Positions 1 to 7,246 of a DNA stretch of 22,000 nt are shown piece by piece. Position 1 is the stretch's first letter. The number at the start of each line of letters is the position of its first letter. This DNA is from Lachnospiraceae bacterium. GTDB lineage: Bacteria; Bacillota; Clostridia; Lachnospirales; Lachnospiraceae. The translations under genes were made by a program, and so were the position numbers. Location: assembly GCA_900770225.1 (NCBI GenBank), contig CAAGJU010000134.1, forward strand, positions 1-22,000. Reading direction: 5' to 3'. The notes beneath the pieces are model-generated. The model did no database searches. It was not told the origin of the DNA and saw nothing but the letters and a program-made list of their open reading frames with translations.

Positions 1-19
1 TGATAGTCTACGTCACCGG

Positions 20-363
20 TCAGAATACAGATGACTCCACCGGCAACAGGGCGATGAACACTTGCTGAGAGCGACTGCAGGGAAGCTCGAAGCTTATGTG
101 CGACGCCTGTCAGCGCAGTTAGCGAGCTTCAGCGAGCTTACAAGCTGACTGCTCCCGCTTGTCCTCGGCGTAGCGGTGGTAAGCTCATCCATCGGCTTTG
201 CCTCGGATTTACGCGAGCAGTAAGCCGCATCCGTACACGCGAAGTGTGATACGGTGAGGCGAACGCCGCGACAACGTGATAAAACCCGCGAAGCGAGTTT
301 TATCACGTCAGCCAACCCCCGACGCCTGCGGAGGTCTCGGCTTGGGAGTCTCCATGTGTTCCG
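20..363. repeat. Dispersed palindromic element, copy A
   Basis: This gene-free stretch is packed with short inverted repeats. Bases 98-180 align without gaps to 9646-9728 at about 85 percent identity (12 differences in 83, counted by hand). Bases around 212-272 resemble 21933-21990; both share GCGAGCAGT and GGCGAACGCC. The left edge (22-38, CAGAATACAGATGACTCC) is loosely the inverse complement of the right edge (about 344-361), so it appears to have degenerate terminal inverted repeats. The strongest hairpin has a 16-base arm at 274-289 and a return arm at 293-308 around a GAA loop, with one mismatch. A reading frame on the minus strand here has no recognisable protein features and is probably not a gene. 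It is probably a non-autonomous mobile element or structured intergenic repeat. Confidence 0.65.
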
Positions 364-417
364 TGGCTCTGCAAGCGCTGAACTATATTCATGGATGAGG
401 CATACGCCCGAATGTGT

Positions 418-446
418 TAGACAATGACTGTCAGCCGGCGTATAAT
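418..446 (+). promoter_or_regulatory. Sigma-A promoter for the DUF6106-like gene
   Basis: TAGACA (418-423), a 17-base spacer and a perfect TATAAT (441-446). The predicted transcript would start near 453, just upstream of the ribosome binding site at 464-469. This supports the ATG at 475 rather than the in-frame ATG at 424, which lies inside the promoter. Confidence 0.7.
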
Positions 447-474
447 GGCAGATAATGAACTCCGGGAGGTTTTT

Positions 475-978
475 ATGGACGATTTATTTACTGAAATGGA
501 TGTGAAGAAGGCGAGAACACCGTTTACTTATGCGGTTGAGGGGCTGCTGATCGTGGTAACGGTCCTGCTTTTTGCTGCGGGCGTATTTATTCTTCCGTAT
601 CTGCTGCTGGCCGGCCTGGTGATGCTCTATGTGGACCGGTGGCTGTTTAAGAAATTCAATGTGGAGTGGGAGTATTCCTATGTCAATGGGGAACTGGATA
701 TCGCAAAGATTTTTTCCAAGGAATCCAGAAAGCAGATCGCGACGTATTCTGTGAAGGATGCGGAGCTTTTTGCACCGGTGGAATCGGATGCCATGCGACC
801 GTACAGTGAGCTTCCCGTGAAGGATTTTACGGAGGGAACAAAAGAGGCCAGGAACAGAGCCTATGCGCTGGTGTACCGTTCCGGCGGGCAGGGAAGTGTC
901 GTGCTGCTCAGCCCGAATGAACAGATGCTCCGCGATATCCGTATCCGGATGCCGGGTAAGGCGTACTTCAGAAAGTGA
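475..978 (+). CDS. Small membrane protein, DUF6106-like
   Basis: A protein of 167 residues whose function is unknown. The start at 475 is chosen because GGGAGG (464-469) lies five bases upstream and the earlier in-frame ATG is within the promoter. Residues about 20-50 form a hydrophobic segment (GLLIVVTVLLFAAGVFILPY and following) that could be one or two membrane helices. The soluble C-terminal part has an alternating hydrophobic pattern that includes WEYSYVNGELDIAKIF. The order (short N-terminus, helices, then an EYEY-like strand, a basic K/R cluster and a late PNEQM segment) matches my memory of the DUF6106 proteins of Lachnospiraceae. It has its own promoter and is followed by about 350 bases before guaB, so it is probably monocistronic. 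The family match is from memory and unverified. Confidence 0.8.
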   Translation: MDDLFTEMDVKKARTPFTYAVEGLLIVVTVLLFAAGVFILPYLLLAGLVMLYVDRWLFKKFNVEWEYSYVNGELDIAKIFSKESRKQIATYSVKDAELFAPVESDAMRPYSELPVKDFTEGTKEARNRAYALVYRSGGQGSVVLLSPNEQMLRDIRIRMPGKAYFRK

Positions 979-1056
979 TCGACGCGGTTACACTGACTTT
1001 CACAGGGTGATCACCGCGGCTGTGCAGATTTTCAGGAAATGATCGCGGCAGCTGCG

Positions 1057-1085
1057 TTGACTTTACAGATGCTCTCTGCTAAACT
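1057..1085 (+). promoter_or_regulatory. Candidate promoter for guaB
   Basis: TTGACT (1057-1062), a 17-base spacer and TAAACT (1080-1085). The -35 matches five of six consensus bases and the -10 four of six. If used, the hairpin-rich element at 1100-1273 would be transcribed as part of a guaB leader of about 240 bases. No guanine riboswitch was recognised there. Confidence 0.45.
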
Positions 1086-1099
1086 TGCGTAAAATTAGT

Positions 1100-1273
1100 G
1101 TATAAGTCAGTCGCATGCCAGAGGCGGTCTGCACACCCGAAGGGTGTGCAAGAACGACTATGGCTTTGCGACGATGACAGGTATGAGCATGAAGCGATGC
1201 GAAGCAGCGCGAAAATGCGAATGCCTGCAGCGACGCGAGAGCACGAAGTGCGGAGCGGCGCGAAGACTTATAC
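1100..1273. repeat. Hairpin-rich element bounded by inverted repeats (element B)
   Basis: The ends are perfect 9-base inverted repeats, GTATAAGTC (1100-1108) and GACTTATAC (1265-1273). Inside are several hairpins closed by GAA loops: TGCACACCC-GAA-GGGTGTGCA (arms 1130-1138 and 1142-1150, no mismatch), GCAC-GAA-GTGC (1241-1251) and an imperfect GCGATGC-GAA-GCAGCGC (1194-1210). It is not clearly homologous in sequence to the elements at 20-363, 9587-9756 and 21851-22000, but has the same architecture. It sits between the candidate promoter and guaB. Confidence 0.5.
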
Positions 1274-1331
1274 AGTGTGGCACATAGTATATTTAATCAT
1301 AGTGTATAGATAGAGAAAGGATGGTTCGTGA

Positions 1332-2792
1332 ATGGGACAGATTATCGGTGAGGGAATTACTTTTGATGATGTTTTGCTTGTGCCGCAGTATTCTGAAGTG
1401 ACACCGAATATGGTCGATGTGGGCACCTGGCTCACGAAGAAGATTCATCTGAATATTCCTATGATGAGCGCCGGCATGGATACGGTAACAGAACACCGTA
1501 TGGCTATTGCCATGGCCCGTCAGGGTGGTATCGGTATTATTCACAAGAATATGACGATTGAGCAGCAGGCAGATGAAGTTGATAAAGTAAAACGTTCAGA
1601 AAATGGCGTTATCACCGATCCGTTTTTCCTTTCTCCTGAAAATACACTGGCTGACGCCAATGCGCTGATGGCCAAGTACAGGATCTCCGGTGTTCCGATT
1701 ACTGAGGGCAAGAAGCTTGTTGGTATCATCACCAACCGTGATCTCCTTTTCGAGACAGATTTTTCCAAGAAGATCAAGGAATCCATGACGTCTGAAGGGC
1801 TCATTACAGCTAAGGAAGGCGTTACCATTGAAGAGGCGAAGAAGATTCTCGCCAAGGCGAGAAAAGAGAAACTGCCGATCGTCGATGATGAGGGAAATCT
1901 GAAGGGACTCATCACCATCAAGGATATCGAGAAGCAGATCCAGTATCCGAATGCGGCCAAGGATTCACAGGGCCGTCTGCTTTGCGGCGCTGCGATCGGT
2001 ATCACGGATGATGTACTTGACCGCGTGGAAGCTCTGGTCAATGCGCATGTGGACTGCGTAGTTATTGATTCCGCGCATGGCCATTCTGCCAATATTTTTA
2101 AGTGCCTGCGCATGGTCAAGGATGCCTATCCGGATCTGCAGGTGATCGCGGGCAATGTGGCTACGGCAGGCGCTGTTCATGATCTTGTTGCCGCAGGTGC
2201 TGACTGTGTAAAGGTCGGCATCGGACCCGGATCGATCTGCACGACCCGTGTCGTTGCCGGTATCGGCGTACCGCAGATCACGGCGATCATGAACTGCTAT
2301 GAAGAGGCAAAGAAGACAGGAACACCGATCATTGCAGACGGCGGTATCAAATACTCCGGCGATATCACCAAGGCTATCGCTGCGGGCGCCAATGTCACGA
2401 TGATGGGATCCATGTTTGCAGGATGCGATGAGGCACCCGGTGAATTTGAGCTGTATCAGGGCCGTAAATATAAGGTATACCGCGGCATGGGATCACTCGG
2501 TGCGATGTCTCAGGCACACGGCAGTGCAGACCGTTATTTCCAGGCCGGCGCAAAGAAACTCGTACCGGAAGGCGTGGAAGGCCGTGTGGCATATAAGGGC
2601 AGCGTGGAAGACACCGTATTCCAACTGATCGGCGGACTTCGTTCCGGCATGGGCTACTGTGGTGCCAAGGATATCCCTACTCTTCAGGAGACAGGCAAGT
2701 TTGTAAAGATTACATCTGCTTCTCTGAAGGAGTCACATCCGCATGACATCCACATCACCAAAGAGGCACCGAACTACAGTATTGAGGACTGA
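1332..2792 (+). CDS. guaB: IMP dehydrogenase
   Basis: Oxidises IMP to XMP with NAD+, the first committed step of GTP synthesis, in the cytoplasm. The 486 residues are the normal length for the full enzyme. The N-terminal barrel part starts with GITFDDVLLVPQYSEV. Two CBS domains follow at roughly residues 95-205, including MAKYRISGVPITEG and KARKEKLPIVDDEG. The barrel then resumes with VIDSAHGHS, and the active-site loop GPGSICTTR carries the catalytic cysteine at residue 303. The mobile flap includes YRGMGSLGAM. The start follows AGAAAGG (about 1315-1321) at a spacing of roughly ten bases; an ATG at 1321 is out of frame. The kinase gene downstream begins about 108 bases after the stop, so co-transcription is possible. 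Confidence 0.97.
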   Translation: MGQIIGEGITFDDVLLVPQYSEVTPNMVDVGTWLTKKIHLNIPMMSAGMDTVTEHRMAIAMARQGGIGIIHKNMTIEQQADEVDKVKRSENGVITDPFFLSPENTLADANALMAKYRISGVPITEGKKLVGIITNRDLLFETDFSKKIKESMTSEGLITAKEGVTIEEAKKILAKARKEKLPIVDDEGNLKGLITIKDIEKQIQYPNAAKDSQGRLLCGAAIGITDDVLDRVEALVNAHVDCVVIDSAHGHSANIFKCLRMVKDAYPDLQVIAGNVATAGAVHDLVAAGADCVKVGIGPGSICTTRVVAGIGVPQITAIMNCYEEAKKTGTPIIADGGIKYSGDITKAIAAGANVTMMGSMFAGCDEAPGEFELYQGRKYKVYRGMGSLGAMSQAHGSADRYFQAGAKKLVPEGVEGRVAYKGSVEDTVFQLIGGLRSGMGYCGAKDIPTLQETGKFVKITSASLKESHPHDIHITKEAPNYSIED

Positions 2793-2900
2793 TTCCAGGG
2801 CGTGGATCGGTTTTTTGAGGTAGACGGACGTGCGCTGTATTCACATCATTGGGTATATTGCATAGTGTCGCATACCAGGCTGCAGGAAAGCAGGAAAACG

Positions 2901-3794
2901 ATGAAAGTTCTGAATTTTGGCTCACTGAATATTGATTACGTGTACCGGGTCGATCATATCCTCGTCCGCGGAGAGACGCTTCTGTCTGATGACAGAAAGG
3001 TCTACGCGGGAGGAAAGGGACTGAATCAGTCTGTGGCACTCGGCAGAGCCGGCCTGAATGTCTGGCATGCGGGAAATGTAGGCGCAGAGGGAAAAATTCT
3101 TCTGGATATGCTGCAGGATGCGCATGTCAACACAGAGCTTGTCCGGGTGCTTCAGGATACCCCGTGCGGACATACGGTGATCCAGAATGATAAAGATGGT
3201 GACAACTGTATCCTGCTGTTTGGCGGTGCCAACCAGTGTGTGACAGATGAACAGATCGACGATGTTCTCAGCCATTTTGAAGCAGGAGACTGGATCGTTC
3301 TTCAGAATGAAGTGAATCATCTGGCCAGGATCATGGGCTGTGCACATGAAAAGGGCATGAAGATCGTTCTGAATGCTTCCCCGATCAATGATCAGCTGTC
3401 TGCGCTTCCCTGGGACTGTGTGGACTATCTGTTTGTCAATGAGATTGAAGCCGGACTTCTCACCGGAGAAAAGGAAAGCACACCGGATACGCTGGTGCCT
3501 GCTGTTCGCCGCCGTTTCCCGAATGCAAAGGTTATTCTGACGATGGGAACGGAAGGCTCCTGGTATATCGATGCTGACAGCGTTGTGCATCAGGACATCT
3601 ATAAGGTCAAAACCGTTGATACGACAGCAGCCGGGGATACCTTCAGCGGTTATTTTATCGCCGGCGTGGTGAGCGGAAAAGATCCGGCCGGAGCACTGCA
3701 GCTGGCTTCACAGGCATCTGCCATTGCGGTTACGCGCAGAGGTGCGGCACCTTCCATACCGGATATGGAAGAAGTGAAAAACTTCCGGCCATAA
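2901..3794 (+). CDS. PfkB-family sugar kinase (ribokinase-like)
   Basis: An ATP-dependent kinase of 297 residues from the PfkB/ribokinase family, probably phosphorylating a sugar or nucleoside. The N-terminal NFGSLNIDYVYRV strand and the AGGKGLNQSVALGRAG motif are the first PfkB signature and substrate-binding region. The second signature, DTTAAGDTFSGYF, contains the anion hole and the catalytic aspartate at residue 246. The ATG at 2901 is chosen because family homology begins immediately there and GGAAA precedes it. An upstream in-frame GTG (2802) would add 33 residues without family character. Ribokinase is the nearest guess, but the substrate cannot be read from sequence. No transporter or regulator is adjacent, so context does not help. 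The transcript ends at the terminator at 3935-3981. Confidence 0.88.
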   Translation: MKVLNFGSLNIDYVYRVDHILVRGETLLSDDRKVYAGGKGLNQSVALGRAGLNVWHAGNVGAEGKILLDMLQDAHVNTELVRVLQDTPCGHTVIQNDKDGDNCILLFGGANQCVTDEQIDDVLSHFEAGDWIVLQNEVNHLARIMGCAHEKGMKIVLNASPINDQLSALPWDCVDYLFVNEIEAGLLTGEKESTPDTLVPAVRRRFPNAKVILTMGTEGSWYIDADSVVHQDIYKVKTVDTTAAGDTFSGYFIAGVVSGKDPAGALQLASQASAIAVTRRGAAPSIPDMEEVKNFRP

Positions 3795-3934
3795 CCGACA
3801 GGGTGAACGCAATATATGTGAAGGCAGAGACCCAGAGCAGAGACAAAGAGCAGAGATGCACGACCTGAAACCTGGGATCAGAAACGTAAAAGCCGGGACG
3901 TCAAAGCCGGAACATTCAACGGAAAAAAAGATAT
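3795..3934 (+). other. Intergenic purine-rich stretch with short repeats
   Basis: No gene seen. It holds near-identical 11-base repeats AGAGCAGAGAC (3834-3844) and AGAGCAGAGAT (3847-3857), preceded by a partial copy, and two AAAGCCGG motifs further on. It leads into the terminator. Confidence 0.4.
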
Positions 3935-3981
3935 AAAAAACAGAGGCACGGGAAGATACATCCCTATGCCTCTGTTTTTTT
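3935..3981. terminator. Bidirectional Rho-independent terminator
   Basis: The arms CAGAGGCA (3941-3948) and TGCCTCTG (3967-3974) pair perfectly, with an inner GGGA/TCCC stem. An A run precedes and a T run (3975-3981) follows, so it can end transcripts from both directions: the kinase gene on the plus strand and argG on the minus strand. Confidence 0.9.
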
Positions 3982-4044
3982 AACTTGTTCAGCCACATCT
4001 GTCTATACGGCTTTTGAACTGTGAAATGCTGTCGGTATGTGCCA

Positions 4045-4072
4045 CCTGCTTCATCAGGAGTGATGAAGCAGG
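4045..4072. other. Perfect 12-bp hairpin downstream of argG
   Basis: CCTGCTTCATCA (4045-4056) and TGATGAAGCAGG (4061-4072) pair without mismatch around a four-base loop. There is no T run on either side, so it is not a standard terminator. It lies in the argG 3' untranslated region, 41 bases past the stop, and may protect the transcript end or be an operator. Confidence 0.6.
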
Positions 4073-4112
4073 CAGATTTCATGCGGTTTAAGACGTTATG
4101 CAAAATGGGCGA

Positions 4113-5351
4113 TTACTGCGTCTTTTTCTGTGTCTCCACATCCTTCATCATCAGCGCTCTTACCTTGAGAGGCAGACCGAAGAGATTGATGAAGCCTGTG
4201 GCATCGCTGTGATCATACATATCACCGGTGGTAAACGATGCGAGAGAAGAGCTGTACAGGCTGTACGGTGATGTCGTGCCATTGCGGATGATATTGCCCT
4301 TGTAGAGTTTCATCTTCACCGTGCCGGTGACAACCTTCTGCGTGGATTCCACGAATGCCTGAATGGCCTCGCGGAGCGGTGTGAACCATTTACCCTCGTA
4401 TACGATCTGTGCGAGCTGGCTTCCGAGTTTCTTTTTGGTCTCCATGGTCTCGCGGTCGAGGACAAGCTCCTCGAGCTGATCATGTGCCTCCATGAGGATC
4501 GTTCCGCCGGGCGTTTCATATACGCCGCGGGATTTCATGCCTACAACACGGTTTTCAACGATATCAATGATACCGATACCGTTAGCACCACCGATCTTAT
4601 TCAGTTCCTCAATGATCTCGGAGATCTTCATCTGCTTTCCGTTCAGGGCAACCGGTTTTCCGTCTTTGAAGTCCAGCGTGATCTCGGTCTCTTTGTCAGG
4701 TGCTTTTTCCGGCGGAACCGTCAGCACGAGCAGCTTGTCGTAGTTCGGTGCCTGTGACGGATCCTCAAGCTCAAGTCCCTCGTGGCTGATGTGCCAGAGG
4801 TTACGGTCACGGCTGTAGCCTTTGCCCATGGAGAAAGGCAGGTCAATGCCATGATCCTTGCAGTACTGGATCTCATCCTCACGGGACTGCATTTTCCATA
4901 CATCGGTCATACGCCACGGAGCGATGATCTTGATGTTCGGGTCCAGAGCGCGGATGCCGAGCTCGAAACGGATCTGGTCATTGCCCTTGCCGGTAGCGCC
5001 GTGGCAGATGGCTGAAGCGCCTTCCTTGTGTGCGACCTCAACGAGTTTTTTCGCAATGAGCGGACGGGCCATGGATGTGCCGAGCAGATATTTGTGTTCA
5101 TAGACAGCGCCGGCTTCAACGCAGGGCATGATATAGTCGTCAGCGAATTCATCGATGACATCGATAATGTATAATTTGGAAGCGCCGGACGCGAGGGCTC
5201 TCTCGTTCAGATTATCATCGGTGAGTTCCTCCTCCTGTCCGCAGTTGATGCAGCAGCAGATGATCTCATACCCGAAGTTTTCCTTCAGCCACGGGATCAG
5301 GGCTGTCGTATCCAGTCCGCCGGAATAAGCCAGTACAACTTTTTCGCTCAT
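4113..5351 (-). CDS. argG: Argininosuccinate synthase
   Basis: Joins citrulline and aspartate using ATP to give argininosuccinate, the penultimate step of arginine synthesis. The 412 residues are the usual length. The N-terminal VVLAYSGGLDTTALIPWL holds the PP-loop ATP-binding motif (SGGLDT). Other family features are YIIDVIDEFADDYI, the ATGKGNDQIRFELG segment, APWR, and SRDRNLWHISHEG. The start at 5351 is preferred over the ATG six bases upstream (5357) because AGGAGG (5358-5363) lies six bases from the former but touches the latter. Divergent from argJ, it shares the operator region at 5511-5564. argH, its usual partner, is not adjacent. It has a leader of roughly 115 bases. Confidence 0.97.
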   Translation of the reverse strand: MSEKVVLAYSGGLDTTALIPWLKENFGYEIICCCINCGQEEELTDDNLNERALASGASKLYIIDVIDEFADDYIMPCVEAGAVYEHKYLLGTSMARPLIAKKLVEVAHKEGASAICHGATGKGNDQIRFELGIRALDPNIKIIAPWRMTDVWKMQSREDEIQYCKDHGIDLPFSMGKGYSRDRNLWHISHEGLELEDPSQAPNYDKLLVLTVPPEKAPDKETEITLDFKDGKPVALNGKQMKISEIIEELNKIGGANGIGIIDIVENRVVGMKSRGVYETPGGTILMEAHDQLEELVLDRETMETKKKLGSQLAQIVYEGKWFTPLREAIQAFVESTQKVVTGTVKMKLYKGNIIRNGTTSPYSLYSSSLASFTTGDMYDHSDATGFINLFGLPLKVRALMMKDVETQKKTQ

Positions 5352-5473
5352 TGTCATCCTCCTGATTCTGATCTGCAGAGCCGATGGTAACAGGCTCGTG
5401 CATAAAAATAAATGATGAATTGCAGATATTATGATGAAGATCTGCAGATTGCCGATGAAAGTTCAACGCAGAC

Positions 5474-5502
5474 ACTATACAATATTAAGGCGTTGAATGC
5501 AA
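5474..5502 (-). promoter_or_regulatory. argG promoter
   Basis: Read on the minus strand: TTGCAT (5502-5497), a 17-base spacer and TATAGT (5479-5474). The -10 matches five of six consensus bases. Transcription would begin near 5467. The -35 lies within ten bases of the operator-like repeats on its upstream side. Confidence 0.7.
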
Positions 5503-5510
5503 CACGCAAA

Positions 5511-5564
5511 ATGAATTTTTAAAAATAATATTGCATAATAATACCTGCAAATGTATAATTACAC
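5511..5564. promoter_or_regulatory. Three ARG-box-like motifs in 20-bp phase
   Basis: ATGAATTTTTAAAA (from 5511), TTGCATAATAATAC (from 5531) and ATGTATAATTACAC (from 5551) share a TGNATWWTWA core and begin exactly 20 bases apart, two helical turns. This A+T-rich block lies between argG and argJ and covers the argJ promoter. The motif and spacing fit ArgR hexamer binding sites, so ArgR repression of both operons by arginine is the natural inference. The arginine repressor gene itself is not in the window. Confidence 0.6.
5531..5559 (+). promoter_or_regulatory. argJBD promoter
   Basis: TTGCAT (5531-5536), a 17-base spacer and a perfect TATAAT (5554-5559). It is embedded in the second and third ARG-box-like motifs, so a bound repressor would occlude it. 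The transcript would start near 5566, giving a leader of about 215 bases before argJ. Confidence 0.75.
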
Positions 5565-5700
5565 GAAAATCCATCTTTACACACCAGCCTCTCGGATGTA
5601 TTCTTTTAATCAGTGGTTGTTCCGGCCCAGTTAACGCAGTCCGCAATGTCAATGTACCAGTCATGGACATCAGCAGGTCGTGGCGTGAAAGTGATGGAAT

Positions 5701-5750
5701 GCAGGAACACAGAGATGGACGGGCTGCAGGAATGCAGAGATGGACTGGCT
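5701..5750 (+). repeat. Two tandem 25-bp repeats in the argJ leader
   Basis: 5701-5725 and 5726-5750 (beginning GCAGGAACACAGAGATGGAC and GCAGGAATGCAGAGATGGAC) differ at three positions. They lie directly upstream of the argJ ribosome binding site. No T-box or attenuator was recognised in the leader. Confidence 0.75.
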
Positions 5751-5781
5751 GCCGGCAGACCGGCAGCGGAATGGAGATAAC

Positions 5782-7023
5782 ATGGAACAGAAAATAACAG
5801 TCAGACCGGGTGAAGGCGGCGTGACAGCACCGAATGGCTTCCAGGCGATCGGCGGAAGCGTCGGCATCAAGAAAAATCATACGAAGGATATGGCGATCAT
5901 CTACAGTGTCGTACCGTGTGTGGCAGCGGGAACTTTCACGACCAATCAGGTGAAAGCGGCACCGGTAAAGTGGGATAAGAACATTATTTCCGGTACGCAG
6001 AACGTGCAGGCGGTTGTTGTCAACAGCGGCATTGCCAATGCGGCGACAGGAAAAGAGGGTGATGAGGCCTGCAGGAAAACAGCAGAAGCGGCTTCAGAAG
6101 CTCTGTCTGTACCGGTGGAAAGCGTGCTTCTCGGTTCGACGGGTGTCATCGGCAAACAGATGCCCGTAGACATCGTATGTGCCGGCGTGAAGAAACTTGC
6201 CCCGCTTCTTTCCAATTCAAGAGACGCAGCGGCTGTGGCAGAGCGTGCGATCATGACGACGGATACAAAAGCGAAGGAAGTCATGGTCACGGTAAAGCTC
6301 GGCGGCGTGGATGTGACGATCGGCGGTATGTGCAAGGGTGCCGGCATGATCCATCCGAATATGGGCACCATGCTCTCGTTCCTGACGACAGATGCCATGA
6401 TATCGAAGAAAATGCTGCAGAAGGCATTATCGGCTTCGGTGGGCGACAGCTACAACATGATCTCTGTCGACGGCGATATGTCGACCAATGATACCTGCAT
6501 CCTGATGGCTAACGGCCTGGCCGGCAATGAGGAGATCGTCGGACCCGGAGAGGATTACGATGTTTTTGCCGCGGCTGTCATGGCAGTCAATAAAACCCTG
6601 GCAAAAATGATTGCCGGCGACGGCGAGGGTGCGTCAAAGCTGTTCGAAGTGAAGGTCATTCACGCAAAGAACAAACAGCAGGCGAAGATCCTGGCCAAAT
6701 CGGTCATCGAATCCACGCTCACGAAGGCGGCTATTTTTGGAAAAGACGCGAACTGGGGACGCATCCTCTGCGCGATGGGCTATTCACCGGCAAAGTTTGA
6801 CGTGGACAAGGTCAACCTCTACTTCCAGAGCAAAGCGGGCCGCATCCAGATCACAGAGGACAGTGTGGCGCTGGATTACAGCGAGGAAGAAGCAACGAAA
6901 ATCCTCTCAGAGGATGAGGTGACGGCTGTTATCGATATCCAGATGGGAGACGCCGAGGCAACGGCCTGGGGCTGCGATCTGACCTATGATTACGTGAAGA
7001 TCAATGCGGATTATCGCTCATAA
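5782..7023 (+). CDS. argJ: Bifunctional ornithine acetyltransferase / N-acetylglutamate synthase
   Basis: Moves the acetyl group from N-acetylornithine to glutamate, recycling it in the arginine pathway; many members also make N-acetylglutamate from acetyl-CoA. The 413-residue precursor normally cleaves itself into two chains. The cleavage motif CKGAGMIHPNMGTMLSF is present with the nucleophilic threonine at residue 196; the residue before it is glycine, where alanine is common. Also visible are FTTNQVKAAPV near the N-terminus and FGKDANWGRI near the C-terminus. The start at 5782 follows GGAG at five bases; an in-frame ATG at 5740 falls in a tandem repeat and would add 14 residues of repeat-derived sequence. 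It leads the argJ-argB-argD operon. argC, which commonly precedes argJ, is missing from this position. Confidence 0.95.
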   Translation: MEQKITVRPGEGGVTAPNGFQAIGGSVGIKKNHTKDMAIIYSVVPCVAAGTFTTNQVKAAPVKWDKNIISGTQNVQAVVVNSGIANAATGKEGDEACRKTAEAASEALSVPVESVLLGSTGVIGKQMPVDIVCAGVKKLAPLLSNSRDAAAVAERAIMTTDTKAKEVMVTVKLGGVDVTIGGMCKGAGMIHPNMGTMLSFLTTDAMISKKMLQKALSASVGDSYNMISVDGDMSTNDTCILMANGLAGNEEIVGPGEDYDVFAAAVMAVNKTLAKMIAGDGEGASKLFEVKVIHAKNKQQAKILAKSVIESTLTKAAIFGKDANWGRILCAMGYSPAKFDVDKVNLYFQSKAGRIQITEDSVALDYSEEEATKILSEDEVTAVIDIQMGDAEATAWGCDLTYDYVKINADYRS

Positions 7024-7098
7024 GTGAGGATGTTCCGGCAAAGGATGCAGCATGTATGCCTGAATCAGGTATGCATTTCATGCGCACAGGGAATACGC

Positions 7099-7215
7099 CC
7101 GGGTGATTTATACAGGTTATACATACATGGAATATACCCGGGTGATTTATACAGGTTATACATACATGGAATATACCCGGGTGATTTACACTGGTTATAC
7201 ATACAGGGAATATAC
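7099..7215 (+). repeat. Three tandem 39-bp repeats between argJ and argB
   Basis: Units start at 7099, 7138 and 7177. Units 1 and 2 are identical; unit 3 has a few changes. A partial unit precedes them (around 7085). Each contains CCCGGG at its junction plus TTATACA and GGTTATAC. Since 39 is a multiple of three, the array stays open in frame with argB and could encode repeated YTGYTYMEYTRVI units from an ATG at 7103, but that ATG has no ribosome binding site while the argB ATG at 7247 does. Confidence 0.9.
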
Positions 7216-7246
7216 CCAGGCAATTAACAAAGAGAGAAGGAAATCC

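Noticed and set aside
1098..1313. A 71-residue plus-strand frame before guaB.
   Set aside because: It coincides with the inverted-repeat-bounded hairpin element; the coding appearance follows from the repeat.
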